Assembly (NCBI GenBank): GCA_944384205.1
Contig: CALWSL010000013.1
Location: forward strand, 1 to 64,000
Source: an uncultured Acetatifactor sp.
GTDB taxonomy: Bacteria > Bacillota > Clostridia > Lachnospirales > Lachnospiraceae
Direction: 5' to 3'
Length of the DNA: 64,000 nucleotides
The position numbers and the translations under genes were made by a program. This document shows positions 44,832-53,164 of this stretch, piece by piece; the stretch's first letter is position 1, and the number at the start of each line of letters is the position of its first letter. The notes under the pieces were generated by a model, which was not told the origin of the DNA, made no database searches, and saw only the letters and a program-made list of their open reading frames with translations.

Positions 44832-44881
44832 ATAGGCTGCCTATGTATTAGTATTATATATAGATTACCTATATATGTCAA
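44832..44881 (-). promoter_or_regulatory. padR promoter with two operator palindromes
   Basis: Perfect TTGACA (44876-44881) and TATAAT (44853-44858), 17 bp apart, face padR. ATATATAG-ATTAC-CTATATAT (44856-44876) fills the spacer and ATAGG-CTG-CCTAT (44832-44844) lies just downstream. Both suit PadR autorepression. Confidence 0.75.
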
Positions 44882-44887
44882 GAATTT

Positions 44888-44920
44888 TTTAGGGTGCCAA
44901 AATTCATTTGACACCCTAAA
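44888..44920 (-). terminator. hairpin at the end of the LCP gene
   Basis: A 14-bp stem (44888-44901 with 44907-44920) with one GU pair on the minus strand and a CA mismatch on the plus strand, so it was probably selected in the minus-strand RNA. No U-run follows, and it directly precedes the padR -35, so termination strength is uncertain. Confidence 0.5.
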
Positions 44921-44925
44921 TAAAA

Positions 44926-46362
44926 CTACTCCTTTGCAGTCACAGTTTCTCCATAGATATTTTCCTTCAAGTATTGTTTGTTTGCCTCAAAATCCACCTC
45001 CAGAACAGACATTTCACGAATGGTCGCATTCTTATAGGTTCCCTCTATCGGAATACTGCTCTGCACAATTTCATAGGTAAGAGCTTTTGGCGCCATCAGG
45101 CTTAATTGAAACAGCTCTGTCTGGGTCAGATTCGTTGTAAGGTTCGGCAAAATTCCGTTTATTAACTCTTTCGGATTTGTAAGCAATGATTTTGGCGCCT
45201 GCTGAATAACGGCTGTTAATATCTTTCGCTGCCTTTCCGTTCTGCCAAAATCCGTACCCAGATAGCGGTTCCGGGAATAAGCAAGCGCCTGAGCTCCATT
45301 CAAATGAACCATCCCGCTGACAGAAGGGTCCATATTGTCCGTACCCTGGGGACGCCCGGTCAGCATATTGTATTCCACCAGATAACCATTTACATACTCT
45401 ATTTCTTCACTGGTCAGCTCAAGGTCCACGCCGCCCACGGCATCTACCAGATTCGCAAACGCCTCGAAATTCACCAGCACATAACGGTCAACCTGAATAT
45501 CAAAATTCAGCTCAATAGTCTCCATCAAGAGCTCTGCGCCGCCATAGGAATATGCTGCATTCAAACGGTTTGCTTTGTATCCGGGAATCTCCACGTACAT
45601 ATCACGGAGCAGGGAAGTCATATAAATTTTATTCGTTTCATCACTGATGGATAATAAAATCATGGCATCGGAACGTCCGTCCTCACCGTTTTGGCGGGAA
45701 TCATTTCCTATCAGCAGAATATTCACCACACCTTCCTGCTTCATATGCTCTGTTGAGACGGACTCAATCTCTCCGTAATTCATTTTACTATAGACAACGC
45801 CCACCAGATAATACAAACCTGCCCCCAAAAGAACAAATAACACTGCAACAGTAATCAGCACTTTTTTCCATCTGGATTTCTTCTTTTTCCGTTTTTTCCC
45901 GGAACGTCCGGGGCTGTCCTGAATCTCATCCCTGCTTTCTTTCTCCGAACGCTTACTCTGGGATTTCGTCTTTCCTGTCTGCGAACTCTTCTTCATCGGT
46001 GTATCCTCTTCTGCGACTACTTTTCTGCGAATTTCCTTGCTGTCCCAGTCTTCCACATAGTCCTCTTCCACAACTCTTTTCGCTCTGGAATTTCGTTTAT
46101 TATCCTGTGTTCCGATAATATCAAGCTCCCTTTCCTCTTCCTCGTCTTCTTCTCCTATGGTAAAAAACTGCGGCTCTCTTCGGGTTTTTTTACTATCGTT
46201 CCTCTCTTCTGTTCCCTGCCCTGAGACATCTGTTTTATTCTGATTTATGCTATCCTGTTCCGAATCCTCCTGATTCAGAACCTCCTGATTTAAAAAATCC
46301 TCAAGTCCTTTCCGAATCTGTTCCATCTCACGGATGGAATCATTTTTTGAATCTCTATCCAT
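44926..46362 (-). CDS. LCP family (LytR-CpsA-Psr) protein
   Basis: A 478-residue type II membrane protein. A long charged cytoplasmic N-terminus (about 1-160, rich in Asp/Glu/Lys/Ser and likely disordered) precedes one membrane helix (about 168-190) and the LCP domain (about 205-440): ILLIGNDSRQNGEDGRSDAMILLSI, TSLLRDMYVEIPG, NRLNAAYSYGG, VDAVGGVDLELT, AYSRNRYLGTDFGRTERQRKIL. LCP enzymes attach glycopolymers to peptidoglycan. The Asp and Arg residues of the polyprenyl phosphate site are present. The unusually long acidic tail is the odd feature. Confidence 0.9.
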   Translation of the reverse strand: MDRDSKNDSIREMEQIRKGLEDFLNQEVLNQEDSEQDSINQNKTDVSGQGTEERNDSKKTRREPQFFTIGEEDEEEERELDIIGTQDNKRNSRAKRVVEEDYVEDWDSKEIRRKVVAEEDTPMKKSSQTGKTKSQSKRSEKESRDEIQDSPGRSGKKRKKKKSRWKKVLITVAVLFVLLGAGLYYLVGVVYSKMNYGEIESVSTEHMKQEGVVNILLIGNDSRQNGEDGRSDAMILLSISDETNKIYMTSLLRDMYVEIPGYKANRLNAAYSYGGAELLMETIELNFDIQVDRYVLVNFEAFANLVDAVGGVDLELTSEEIEYVNGYLVEYNMLTGRPQGTDNMDPSVSGMVHLNGAQALAYSRNRYLGTDFGRTERQRKILTAVIQQAPKSLLTNPKELINGILPNLTTNLTQTELFQLSLMAPKALTYEIVQSSIPIEGTYKNATIREMSVLEVDFEANKQYLKENIYGETVTAKE

Positions 46363-46541
46363 AACGTCAGTCCTCCTATGATTTTATCATAACCATTCTG
46401 AACGGAACTTAAAAACCCCTGAAGTTTTCTGCTAATTAGGCTCTTGTCCCCTGCCGCCTACCAGAATACCACAACTTCTATGAAACGTCACGAAAGATAA
46501 TCTTAAATTTTGCTTAACTTTACTGTCTTTTTATTAGTTTC

Positions 46542-48425
46542 TTATTCAAAATCATACCATTTATCACAAATATTTCCCTTTACAGTATTTGTAGCCGGAA
46601 TGGCGATGGCGTAACCCGGATCGTTGCGTGTAAAGCTGTCAAAATTCGTTGCAAGGTATCCCAATTCACCCATAGGATCAACGTACTCCAAAGTCTGCTC
46701 CAGACCTCTGTCAGGAACGTCCAAAGGATCATTTACCTCCAAATCGGTGTAGCGGAAGGCCATGCGGGATAAGCGGACGTTGTTGCGTTCGGTTGGTGTA
46801 TTTGCAGCATCCAATGCCTTATCAAAGAGAGCATAAACCTTTCCTGCATCAATATGTCTCATAAAATAATTGCCGCCCTCGTCCAAAGATGCCTCTCCAT
46901 CCAGGGTCTGCTCATACAGGCGGAAAATTTCGGCGACATATTCTCCCCCATCACCATAAAGACGGGATATCCGCTTTAAATGATCTTCCATGGACAAAGA
47001 GGTATCATATGCCGAGCGTCCAAAGGTATAAAAATTGAATAAATGGTTCCAAACATTGAAACATTCAATCTGCGTTCCGGAGCCTTTCACGCCCGCCTTC
47101 ACAAAATATCTGAAAATACTGCCAATTTCATCAGCCATGGGAATAATTCGCTGCTTATTGCTGTAAACGCCCATATAATAGTCATAATAAACTACATTCT
47201 TGCATTTGCTTTTCCACTCCATTAAATTATGATCGGAATCCGTACCAATCAGACAACTGCCGTCCGGTTTTCCGGCACTGCGCAGTCCCTGAGGCGTCCA
47301 GGTAGACTCATCAATTAACAGGGCATCGCAGAATTCCATATGTTTGGGACATCGCCACAAATCCTGATAAACCAGCATATCGATTTTGATATGAGGACAC
47401 TTTGCAGAGACCCGCTTTGCCACTCCATTCTGAAAGTAAGCATAGTTCTCAACCTTACTGTATTTGGAACATTTCTCACAGCAGCATTGCTCATCGGAGC
47501 CGTCATTGGGCCAAAAGGCGATGATATCAACCATAGGATTTTGGCTGATCCAATTGATGATATTGGCAGAAATTTCTTCGATACACGCAATATTCCGGCT
47601 GCAATAAATCCATTGTCCCATGCGATCCTCCGCGGTTTTTGGAGCAAACCGGGTTCCGTCAGCCTGCAGACGGAAAAATTCAGGGTGGGTTTCATAATAA
47701 TGCTCTGAAATGCTGTCATTGCCATAATGAGGCAGCCACGTAGCCGCCGATTCATGGTGTCCTACGGTGAGGCGGATTCCTCTTTTTTCCAGCTCGGCAA
47801 GCATCCCGATTTCTTTATACTTTTCATAAACGCTGACCCATGTGAGGATGCGGTTGTAACGATTTTTGCATAACCAGTCAATGAAAGGCACATTCAGCTT
47901 ACGGTCTGCATTTGCCGCCCAGTTACTGTACTGCACGATGGCAGTGCGGTAGCTTAAATCAGCAGAAGACTTATAATAGCAAAAATCCTCCAGTTTCAGG
48001 CTCTCATGCTGCGGAACAATTTCCCCGGCATCCACACCCTCAGCGCAAAAAGCGCCAAAACAGCAGCCCAGACAACGTTCCAAAAACTCATAAATGCCAT
48101 AAAGGGTTCCTCTCCTGCAATCATGGAAGCCCTCGCTTCCCGCAATTATGGCGATACTCCCCTGAACAGCCAAATAGAAGCCCTCTGCTCCTGTCAGTCT
48201 TTCTGCAAATTCTGTTTCCGCAACATATGCCACGACGCTACTGTTTCTTTGAGGACTGCCAAGAAGAAAATTATTGCTGTCTTTTTGAATTTTTTCTGAA
48301 ATATCGGCGTGGATTCCCAGTGACAGCCAAAGGTATTTTATCAGTTCCTCAGCAGCAAACTGTTCGGTAGCACTGGGGTAAGACGGCAGTACTACGGTAA
48401 CTTTTGTATTTCTCTCAAGCAACAT
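46542..48425 (-). CDS. DUF4838 protein (GH-like)
   Basis: A 627-residue cytoplasmic protein (no signal peptide). Residues 1-130 resemble the beta-sandwich/Rossmann N-terminal domain of alpha-glucuronidases and GH20/GH67-like proteins (EELIKYLWLSLGIHADI, RGTLYGIYEFLERCLGC). A DUF4838 barrel follows (about 165-500) with FWPNDGSDEQCCCEKC, a Cys-rich loop that may bind metal. Family members are thought to act on uronic acid or amino-sugar glycans but lack assigned activity. It sits in a region of other sugar genes yet is apparently monocistronic. Confidence 0.75.
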   Translation of the reverse strand: MLLERNTKVTVVLPSYPSATEQFAAEELIKYLWLSLGIHADISEKIQKDSNNFLLGSPQRNSSVVAYVAETEFAERLTGAEGFYLAVQGSIAIIAGSEGFHDCRRGTLYGIYEFLERCLGCCFGAFCAEGVDAGEIVPQHESLKLEDFCYYKSSADLSYRTAIVQYSNWAANADRKLNVPFIDWLCKNRYNRILTWVSVYEKYKEIGMLAELEKRGIRLTVGHHESAATWLPHYGNDSISEHYYETHPEFFRLQADGTRFAPKTAEDRMGQWIYCSRNIACIEEISANIINWISQNPMVDIIAFWPNDGSDEQCCCEKCSKYSKVENYAYFQNGVAKRVSAKCPHIKIDMLVYQDLWRCPKHMEFCDALLIDESTWTPQGLRSAGKPDGSCLIGTDSDHNLMEWKSKCKNVVYYDYYMGVYSNKQRIIPMADEIGSIFRYFVKAGVKGSGTQIECFNVWNHLFNFYTFGRSAYDTSLSMEDHLKRISRLYGDGGEYVAEIFRLYEQTLDGEASLDEGGNYFMRHIDAGKVYALFDKALDAANTPTERNNVRLSRMAFRYTDLEVNDPLDVPDRGLEQTLEYVDPMGELGYLATNFDSFTRNDPGYAIAIPATNTVKGNICDKWYDFE

Positions 48426-48587
48426 AAAAGGTCTCCTTTTTCAATGTGGGACAGTTCTGCACACTCTGTTTGGTCATGCTTATGTATGGATTGTATCATA
48501 TAAGTCTGCTTATTACGATAACTATTTTGGTAAAAATGGAACGCTTAATTCAGGAATATTTATCCGAAACTGCCTGCTTCTGAACGA

Positions 48588-49508
48588 TTAAAAGTTATTA
48601 TCAATAAACTGTATATACCCTCTTTTATTCACCTCGTCCCTATGCTCTTTATACCATCCATAAGATTCCTTTAATCCTTCCAGCAAATCCTTTTGCACCG
48701 GAAGGAGCTTCTTCATTTCCGTAATATCCAGCGTGTAATCATAATCATAGAAGCTAAAGTAATCCCGCTGATTATCATGATTGGTCACATAAACTTTTTC
48801 TAAGTCCGCCCCCACAACCTGATAACATAATTCCACGTATTTGTTAATCGTAACAATCTCCTCATTTCCCACATTAAAAATATGCTGCTTCGGATGAGTC
48901 AGCAGTATTTTCTCCATCAGAATGCACAAATCCTCCACATGGAAAAATTGCAGGTGCATCCCTCCATCCTTGGGAACATAGAATTTTCTGCCGGCTTCGG
49001 CACAGTCGAAAACAAAGGCTTCCCGGTACACATTATTCATGGGTCCATATAAATAAGGAGGTCGGAGGATATAGGCATTGGGATTATGAGCCATCAGGTA
49101 CTTTTCGGCGGCAATTTTGCCCATACCGTATCCGCCCCAGATCTGATTGGGTCCGACAGGCTGATTTTCCCAAAAAGGCTGTGGTAACGTCTCCGGATAA
49201 ACAGCGGACGAACTAATCATAATGTAGTCATCATAGCTTTCCAGCTCATGCAAAATATCCTTTACATCCGGCTCTTCATAGGAACAGGTATCCAGAACCG
49301 CATCAAAGTGAATGTTCTTCAATACGCCGTTCAGCAAATGACGGTCACTTTTGATAACTTTCACACCATCCACCTGTTCATGGTTTCCCCTGTTTATGAC
49401 ATAAACGTCATATCCCTAATTGACAAAATAGGTAGCCGTATATTTGCCGACAAACACGGTTCCGCCGTTAATAAGGATTCTCTTTGGTCTGTTTTGCTGG
49501 TCTTTCAT
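48588..49508 (-). pseudogene. NAD-dependent epimerase/dehydratase with an in-frame TAG
   Basis: An SDR-type sugar-nucleotide epimerase frame of 307 codons. It begins at the ATG at 49508 with the Rossmann motif NGGTVFVGKYTATYFVN, is broken by TAG at 49416-49418 (codon 31), and resumes in the same frame with GYDVYVINRGNHEQV and a full C-terminal part (YGMGKIAAEKYLM, LRPPYLYGP). Only one base separates it from an intact gene (for example AAG or CAG). The downstream part could be translated from an internal ATG (49373) but would lack the nucleotide-binding loop. The gene overlaps the DUF1848 gene by 41 bp. Confidence 0.8.
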
Positions 49509-50469
49509 TGAATTCTCCTTCCCAATCAAATGTTATCTGTTCTTCCTTCCACTCTTCCTTTAGCGACTTCACCCTGCGCCCGGTAATCTTATCCTCTTGT
49601 GTCACAACGCCGCACAGCAAAGGCGAATTCGGGTCGTAGCGGCGGCAGCTCTCCGCCACGCTTTCGGGACTGTGATTCGCATAACAATATCTGCACCCAT
49701 TCCGACAGGTATTATAGGCGCCGATATCCACACTCTCCACACAACCGCATTCGCTCCTTTGGTTTTTATCCTTCTGCACATCCAGTCTGCACCCCGTTAA
49801 TTCCTCAATCAGTTCCCGGTCTATACAGCAATTATGTGCGATTCCATATGCCGCCAAATCCATTGTTTCTGCGCAGCTTGCAATTGTCATACTGTTTTTA
49901 TGGGCAAGCTCCGCAAGTTTTCCTGCAAACCGCCCCAGTTCCGCCTCTTCAGGCTCCCATACGCCCAACTCTTTCATGCTCTTACGATTCTTGGCATAGA
50001 TATCCACAAAACTTATAACACATTTGTCAGTATATCCACACAATGCTTCCGCAATCTGTGTAAACGCCTTCAAATGATATGCCTGCGTGTATTTTGTCGT
50101 AAAAAGAATGGGGTCATACCGCCAAATAACCCTCTTTTTCCCAATCATATCAGAAAGTCTTTGAAAAACAGGAATCATAACCTCCTTTTTATGAGGTATG
50201 CTGCACTCAATATCCCTGCCATAACCGGTCAGCGTAAACTGGAAATAATATTGGTACTCCTCCAGCTCTTCCAGACGATTTAGCATAGGCTCAGGATTCT
50301 TCGTCCAGAAAACAATACAGTCCACAACCTTGGGAGACAGTTCAATTTTGCTGATTTGATGAGGATTCATGGGATTTCTGACATAGAGATACTCCTCCTT
50401 TATCCGGCGCAAAAACCAGTCGGAATAAAAGCTCGGTATGTCTGTTCTCCGGCTTGCACTTAATATCAT
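49468..50469 (-). CDS. DUF1848 protein (radical SAM-related)
   Basis: A 333-residue protein starting MILSASRRTDIPSFYSDWF. The ATG at 50469 follows AAGGAGGGGG, and the upstream ORF extension is rejected. Typical DUF1848 lines include FWTKNPEPM and the C-terminal Cys cluster CGCVESVDIGAYNTCRNGCRYCYANHS, where CxxxCxxC could hold a [4Fe-4S] cluster. Function is unknown; a DNA or nucleotide repair role has been speculated for related spore-photolyase-like proteins. Confidence 0.82.
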   Translation of the reverse strand: MILSASRRTDIPSFYSDWFLRRIKEEYLYVRNPMNPHQISKIELSPKVVDCIVFWTKNPEPMLNRLEELEEYQYYFQFTLTGYGRDIECSIPHKKEVMIPVFQRLSDMIGKKRVIWRYDPILFTTKYTQAYHLKAFTQIAEALCGYTDKCVISFVDIYAKNRKSMKELGVWEPEEAELGRFAGKLAELAHKNSMTIASCAETMDLAAYGIAHNCCIDRELIEELTGCRLDVQKDKNQRSECGCVESVDIGAYNTCRNGCRYCYANHSPESVAESCRRYDPNSPLLCGVVTQEDKITGRRVKSLKEEWKEEQITFDWEGEFNERPAKQTKENPY

Positions 50470-50583
50470 AGCCCCCTCCTTCGCATACGAAAACCATTGC
50501 ATACAAAATCATTATAAAAACTACTTAAATTATAACAAACACATCTTTAGATAGAAACACATTTCCTTATTTTCTTTGCAGCG

Positions 50584-50603
50584 GATTTAGTGTATACTAA
50601 ATC
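50584..50603. promoter_or_regulatory. perfect inverted repeat over the luxS -10 region
   Basis: GATTTAGT-GTAT-ACTAAATC has 8-bp perfect arms and contains TATACT (50593-50598), the likely -10 hexamer of luxS. Overlap of the operator and the -10 is typical of a repressor site. Confidence 0.6.
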
Positions 50604-50647
50604 ATGTAATCTGCAAAATACAAATCAAGAAAGGCAAAGAAACAATC

Positions 50648-51127
50648 ATGGAAAAAATTGCAAGCTTTACGATTGACCATATCAAATTACAGCCGGGAAT
50701 CTATGTTTCCAGAAAAGATACCGTGGGTGCGGAAGTGATTACCACCTTTGACCTCAGGATGACAAGTCCCAACGAAGAACCCGTGATGAATACCGCGGAA
50801 ATGCACACGATTGAACACCTTGCGGCTACCTTCCTGCGCAATCATCCCACCTACGGGAACAAAACCATTTACTTCGGACCTATGGGATGCCGTACCGGAT
50901 TCTATCTGCTTCTGGCAGGGGACTACACATCGAAGGACATCGTACCGCTTATGATTGAAATGTATGAATTTATCCGGGACTTTCACGATGAAGTGCCGGG
51001 CGCTTCCCCAAAGGACTGTGGCAATTACCTTGATATGAATCTGCCGATGGCAAACTATCTGGCAAAACGCTATCTGGAGAATGTGCTCTACGGCATCGAC
51101 GACAGCAGACTGATTTATCCGCACTAA
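50648..51127 (+). CDS. luxS: S-ribosylhomocysteine lyase LuxS
   Basis: A 159-residue metalloenzyme that cleaves S-ribosylhomocysteine to homocysteine and the AI-2 precursor DPD. The Zn site is His53 and His57 in MHTIEHLAA plus Cys124 in PKDCGNYLD; catalytic Cys81 lies in GPMGCRTGF. Length and motifs are complete. Next to mtnN, it forms the two-step Pfs/LuxS route of the activated methyl cycle. Confidence 0.97.
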   Translation: MEKIASFTIDHIKLQPGIYVSRKDTVGAEVITTFDLRMTSPNEEPVMNTAEMHTIEHLAATFLRNHPTYGNKTIYFGPMGCRTGFYLLLAGDYTSKDIVPLMIEMYEFIRDFHDEVPGASPKDCGNYLDMNLPMANYLAKRYLENVLYGIDDSRLIYPH

Positions 51128-51226
51128 ACTTTACACTTCGGGTACACATATAATATGCCATCATCTTTTCATACGAAAAAATAAATTACAATTTAAAGCT
51201 GCGAAAGCGGCGGAATGAGAGGAAAC

Positions 51227-51925
51227 ATGAATAAAATAGGAATTATCGGCGCAATGGAGCTTGAGGTTGCAGAACTGAAATCCAAACTGACCGACACAAA
51301 AATCACGCAAAAAGCAGGTATGGAGTTTAACGAGGGCATACTAAACGGCGTCTCCGTTGTCATTGTCCGCAGCGGTATCGGTAAAGTAAATGCCGCCCTC
51401 TGCGTACAGATTCTGGCTGATGTCTTTCATGTAACACATGTGATTAATACCGGAGTTGCAGGCTCTCTCAATGCAAGTCTGGATATCGGTGATATTCTGA
51501 TTTCCAGAGATGCTCTCCATCACGACATGGACGCTACTATTTTCGGGTATCAGTTAGGTGAGGTTCCTCAGATGGGCTTTCGGGAATTTGCTGCGGATGA
51601 GCGCCTGATTACACTGGCTCAGGAATCCTGTGCAAAGGTAAATCCCGATATACACGCCATGATTGGCAGGGTAGTCAGCGGCGACCAATTCATTTCCAGC
51701 AAGGATGTGAAAGAAAAGCTGATTTCTGACTTTCAAGGGGATTGTGCCGAAATGGAAGGGGCTTCTATTGCACATGGCGCATACTTAAACCGGATTCCTT
51801 TTGTCATCATCCGCGCCATCTCCGACAAGGCGGATGACAGCGCAGAAATGGATTATCCTACCTTTGAAAAGGCTGCCGCAAAGCATTCCGCCCTGTTAGT
51901 AGCGGATATGGTGGCAAATATCTAA
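51227..51925 (+). CDS. mtnN: 5'-methylthioadenosine/S-adenosylhomocysteine nucleosidase
   Basis: Hydrolyses the glycosidic bond of S-adenosylhomocysteine and methylthioadenosine. The 232-residue protein starts MNKIGIIGAMELEVAELKSKL; the ATG at 51227 is chosen because AGAGGA lies at good spacing, which an earlier ATG would cover. Catalytic residues appear in GIIGAMEXE, FISSKDVKEK, AEMEGASIAHGAY and RAISDKADD (catalytic Asp). A small GNRA-type hairpin (GCTGC-GAAA-GCGGC) precedes the ribosome site. Its place 99 bp after luxS suggests cotranscription. Confidence 0.95.
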   Translation: MNKIGIIGAMELEVAELKSKLTDTKITQKAGMEFNEGILNGVSVVIVRSGIGKVNAALCVQILADVFHVTHVINTGVAGSLNASLDIGDILISRDALHHDMDATIFGYQLGEVPQMGFREFAADERLITLAQESCAKVNPDIHAMIGRVVSGDQFISSKDVKEKLISDFQGDCAEMEGASIAHGAYLNRIPFVIIRAISDKADDSAEMDYPTFEKAAAKHSALLVADMVANI

Positions 51926-51970
51926 GATGGGAAAACTATTTTCCGGGAGATACCGGATTTCATCACAGAA

Positions 51971-52006
51971 AAAGGCATGTGACGATAAAAATCGCCCATG
52001 CCTTTT
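51971..52006. terminator. bidirectional terminator after mtnN
   Basis: AAAGGCATG / CATGCCTTTT with an inner CGAT-AAAA-ATCG pair, between the convergent mtnN and lacI-type genes, ending in U-runs on both strands. Confidence 0.8.
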
Positions 52007-52025
52007 ATCATGCAGAACGTATTTT

Positions 52026-53021
52026 TTACTCAGTAATCGCAGTAGACTGACGTTCAATCAAACGACCATGAAGCTTTGTAATATCCCCTTTTTCCTCTCC
52101 GCTAATCATTTTTACAAGCTTTTTGATAGCCACAACTCCCTGCTTCTCATAACCTGTTTTTACTGTAGTAAGCTTAGGATTGTACCACTCACAGAAGTCA
52201 ATATCATCCACGCCTACAACAACGGTGTCCTTCGGTATCTGATATCCCGCTTCCAATAAAGCATCCATACAGCCAATCGCGCTTAAATCATTTGCAGCAA
52301 AGAAGGCTTCCGGCAGAGGCAGACCCTTCTCCAGAAATGCTTTAACGGCATTGTACGCCTTCTCTCTTTCAAACGCACCTTCCAAAACATATTCAGGGTC
52401 CAACGGAATATCTGCTTTTGCCAGCCTTTCCCGGAATCCGCGAAATCGCTCAATGGCATCATAGTTGTTCAGTATACCCTGTATAAAACAGATTCTTTTA
52501 ATATTGCGCTCAATCAGAAATTCCGCAACCGTCTCCCCATCCTTGTAGGAATCAAAAATAACGCTGGATATCTTGTCGCTTTTTAACTCCCTGTCTAAAA
52601 ATACAGTAGGTACTTCAAAGTCCTGAATCTGCTGCACGCCCTTTTCATCAATATCAGCGGCTAAGACAACGCATCCGTCCACCCGTTTACCAAGAATATT
52701 GGTAATTGCTGATTTTCCTTCCCAGAATACAAAAATATTCAGCTCATATCCATACTTCATACATTCCCAAACCATGATATCAGCAAGAGTTGCAAAATAG
52801 GGACCTTTCAGCGATGTTACAAACAAACCGATTGCCTTAGTCGCTTTGGATTTTAAATTTCTTCCATTCAAATTCGGGATATAATGTAATCTGTCAGCCA
52901 CTTCCAGAATGTGTTCCCTTGTCTCCGGTTTTAGAACATTTACTCCATTCAGCGCATTTGATACAGTCGATATGGAAACTCCCGCCTCCCTGGCTATATC
53001 CTTGATGGTTACTTTGCCCAT
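52026..53021 (-). CDS. LacI family regulator of the uronate glycan locus
   Basis: A 331-residue repressor with a LacI HTH (VTIKDIAREAGVSISTVSNALNG, about 3-50) including the hinge helix, and a periplasmic-binding-like effector domain (60-331; AIGLFVTSLKGPYFATLAD, PEAFFAANDLSAIGC). It is a good candidate to bind the AAAAACGTTTTT palindromes before GH3 and perhaps the operator at 17974. Its own promoter is at 53072-53100. It lies downstream of the binding-protein gene, separated by a terminator. Confidence 0.9.
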   Translation of the reverse strand: MGKVTIKDIAREAGVSISTVSNALNGVNVLKPETREHILEVADRLHYIPNLNGRNLKSKATKAIGLFVTSLKGPYFATLADIMVWECMKYGYELNIFVFWEGKSAITNILGKRVDGCVVLAADIDEKGVQQIQDFEVPTVFLDRELKSDKISSVIFDSYKDGETVAEFLIERNIKRICFIQGILNNYDAIERFRGFRERLAKADIPLDPEYVLEGAFEREKAYNAVKAFLEKGLPLPEAFFAANDLSAIGCMDALLEAGYQIPKDTVVVGVDDIDFCEWYNPKLTTVKTGYEKQGVVAIKKLVKMISGEEKGDITKLHGRLIERQSTAITE

Positions 53022-53071
53022 GATTTACTCTCCCTTACTGCATGTTCCGTCTTCTTTAGTTATACCAATAT

Positions 53072-53100
53072 AGTATACCCTTCTGTTTCCGCAAGTTCAA
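53072..53100 (-). promoter_or_regulatory. promoter of the lacI-type gene
   Basis: On the minus strand TTGAAC (53095-53100) and TATACT (53072-53077) are 17 bp apart; TATACT and GGTATA repeats around the -10 could serve autoregulation. Confidence 0.6.
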
Positions 53101-53110
53101 GTCTTAGTTT

Positions 53111-53136
53111 AAAAACAACCGGCAAAAACCGGTTGC
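53111..53136 (-). terminator. terminator after the binding-protein gene
   Basis: CAACCGG-TTTTTG-CCGGTTG (53116-53122 with 53129-53135) followed by U5 on the minus strand, 29 bp past the stop at 53165. It separates the transport operon from lacI. Confidence 0.8.
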
Positions 53137-53164
53137 TTTTAAACTCTTTTAGCTGAAGTTCAGC

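Noticed and set aside
49416..49418. TAG read as pyrrolysine or a recoded codon
   Set aside because: No pyl genes or downstream insertion element seen, and the gene is not a methyltransferase. A point mutation is simpler.
38891..51127. AI-2E family protein and luxS as an AI-2 signalling system
   Set aside because: They are 10 kb apart in different transcription units, and the AI-2E family is functionally mixed. No Lsr or LuxP-type receptor was seen.
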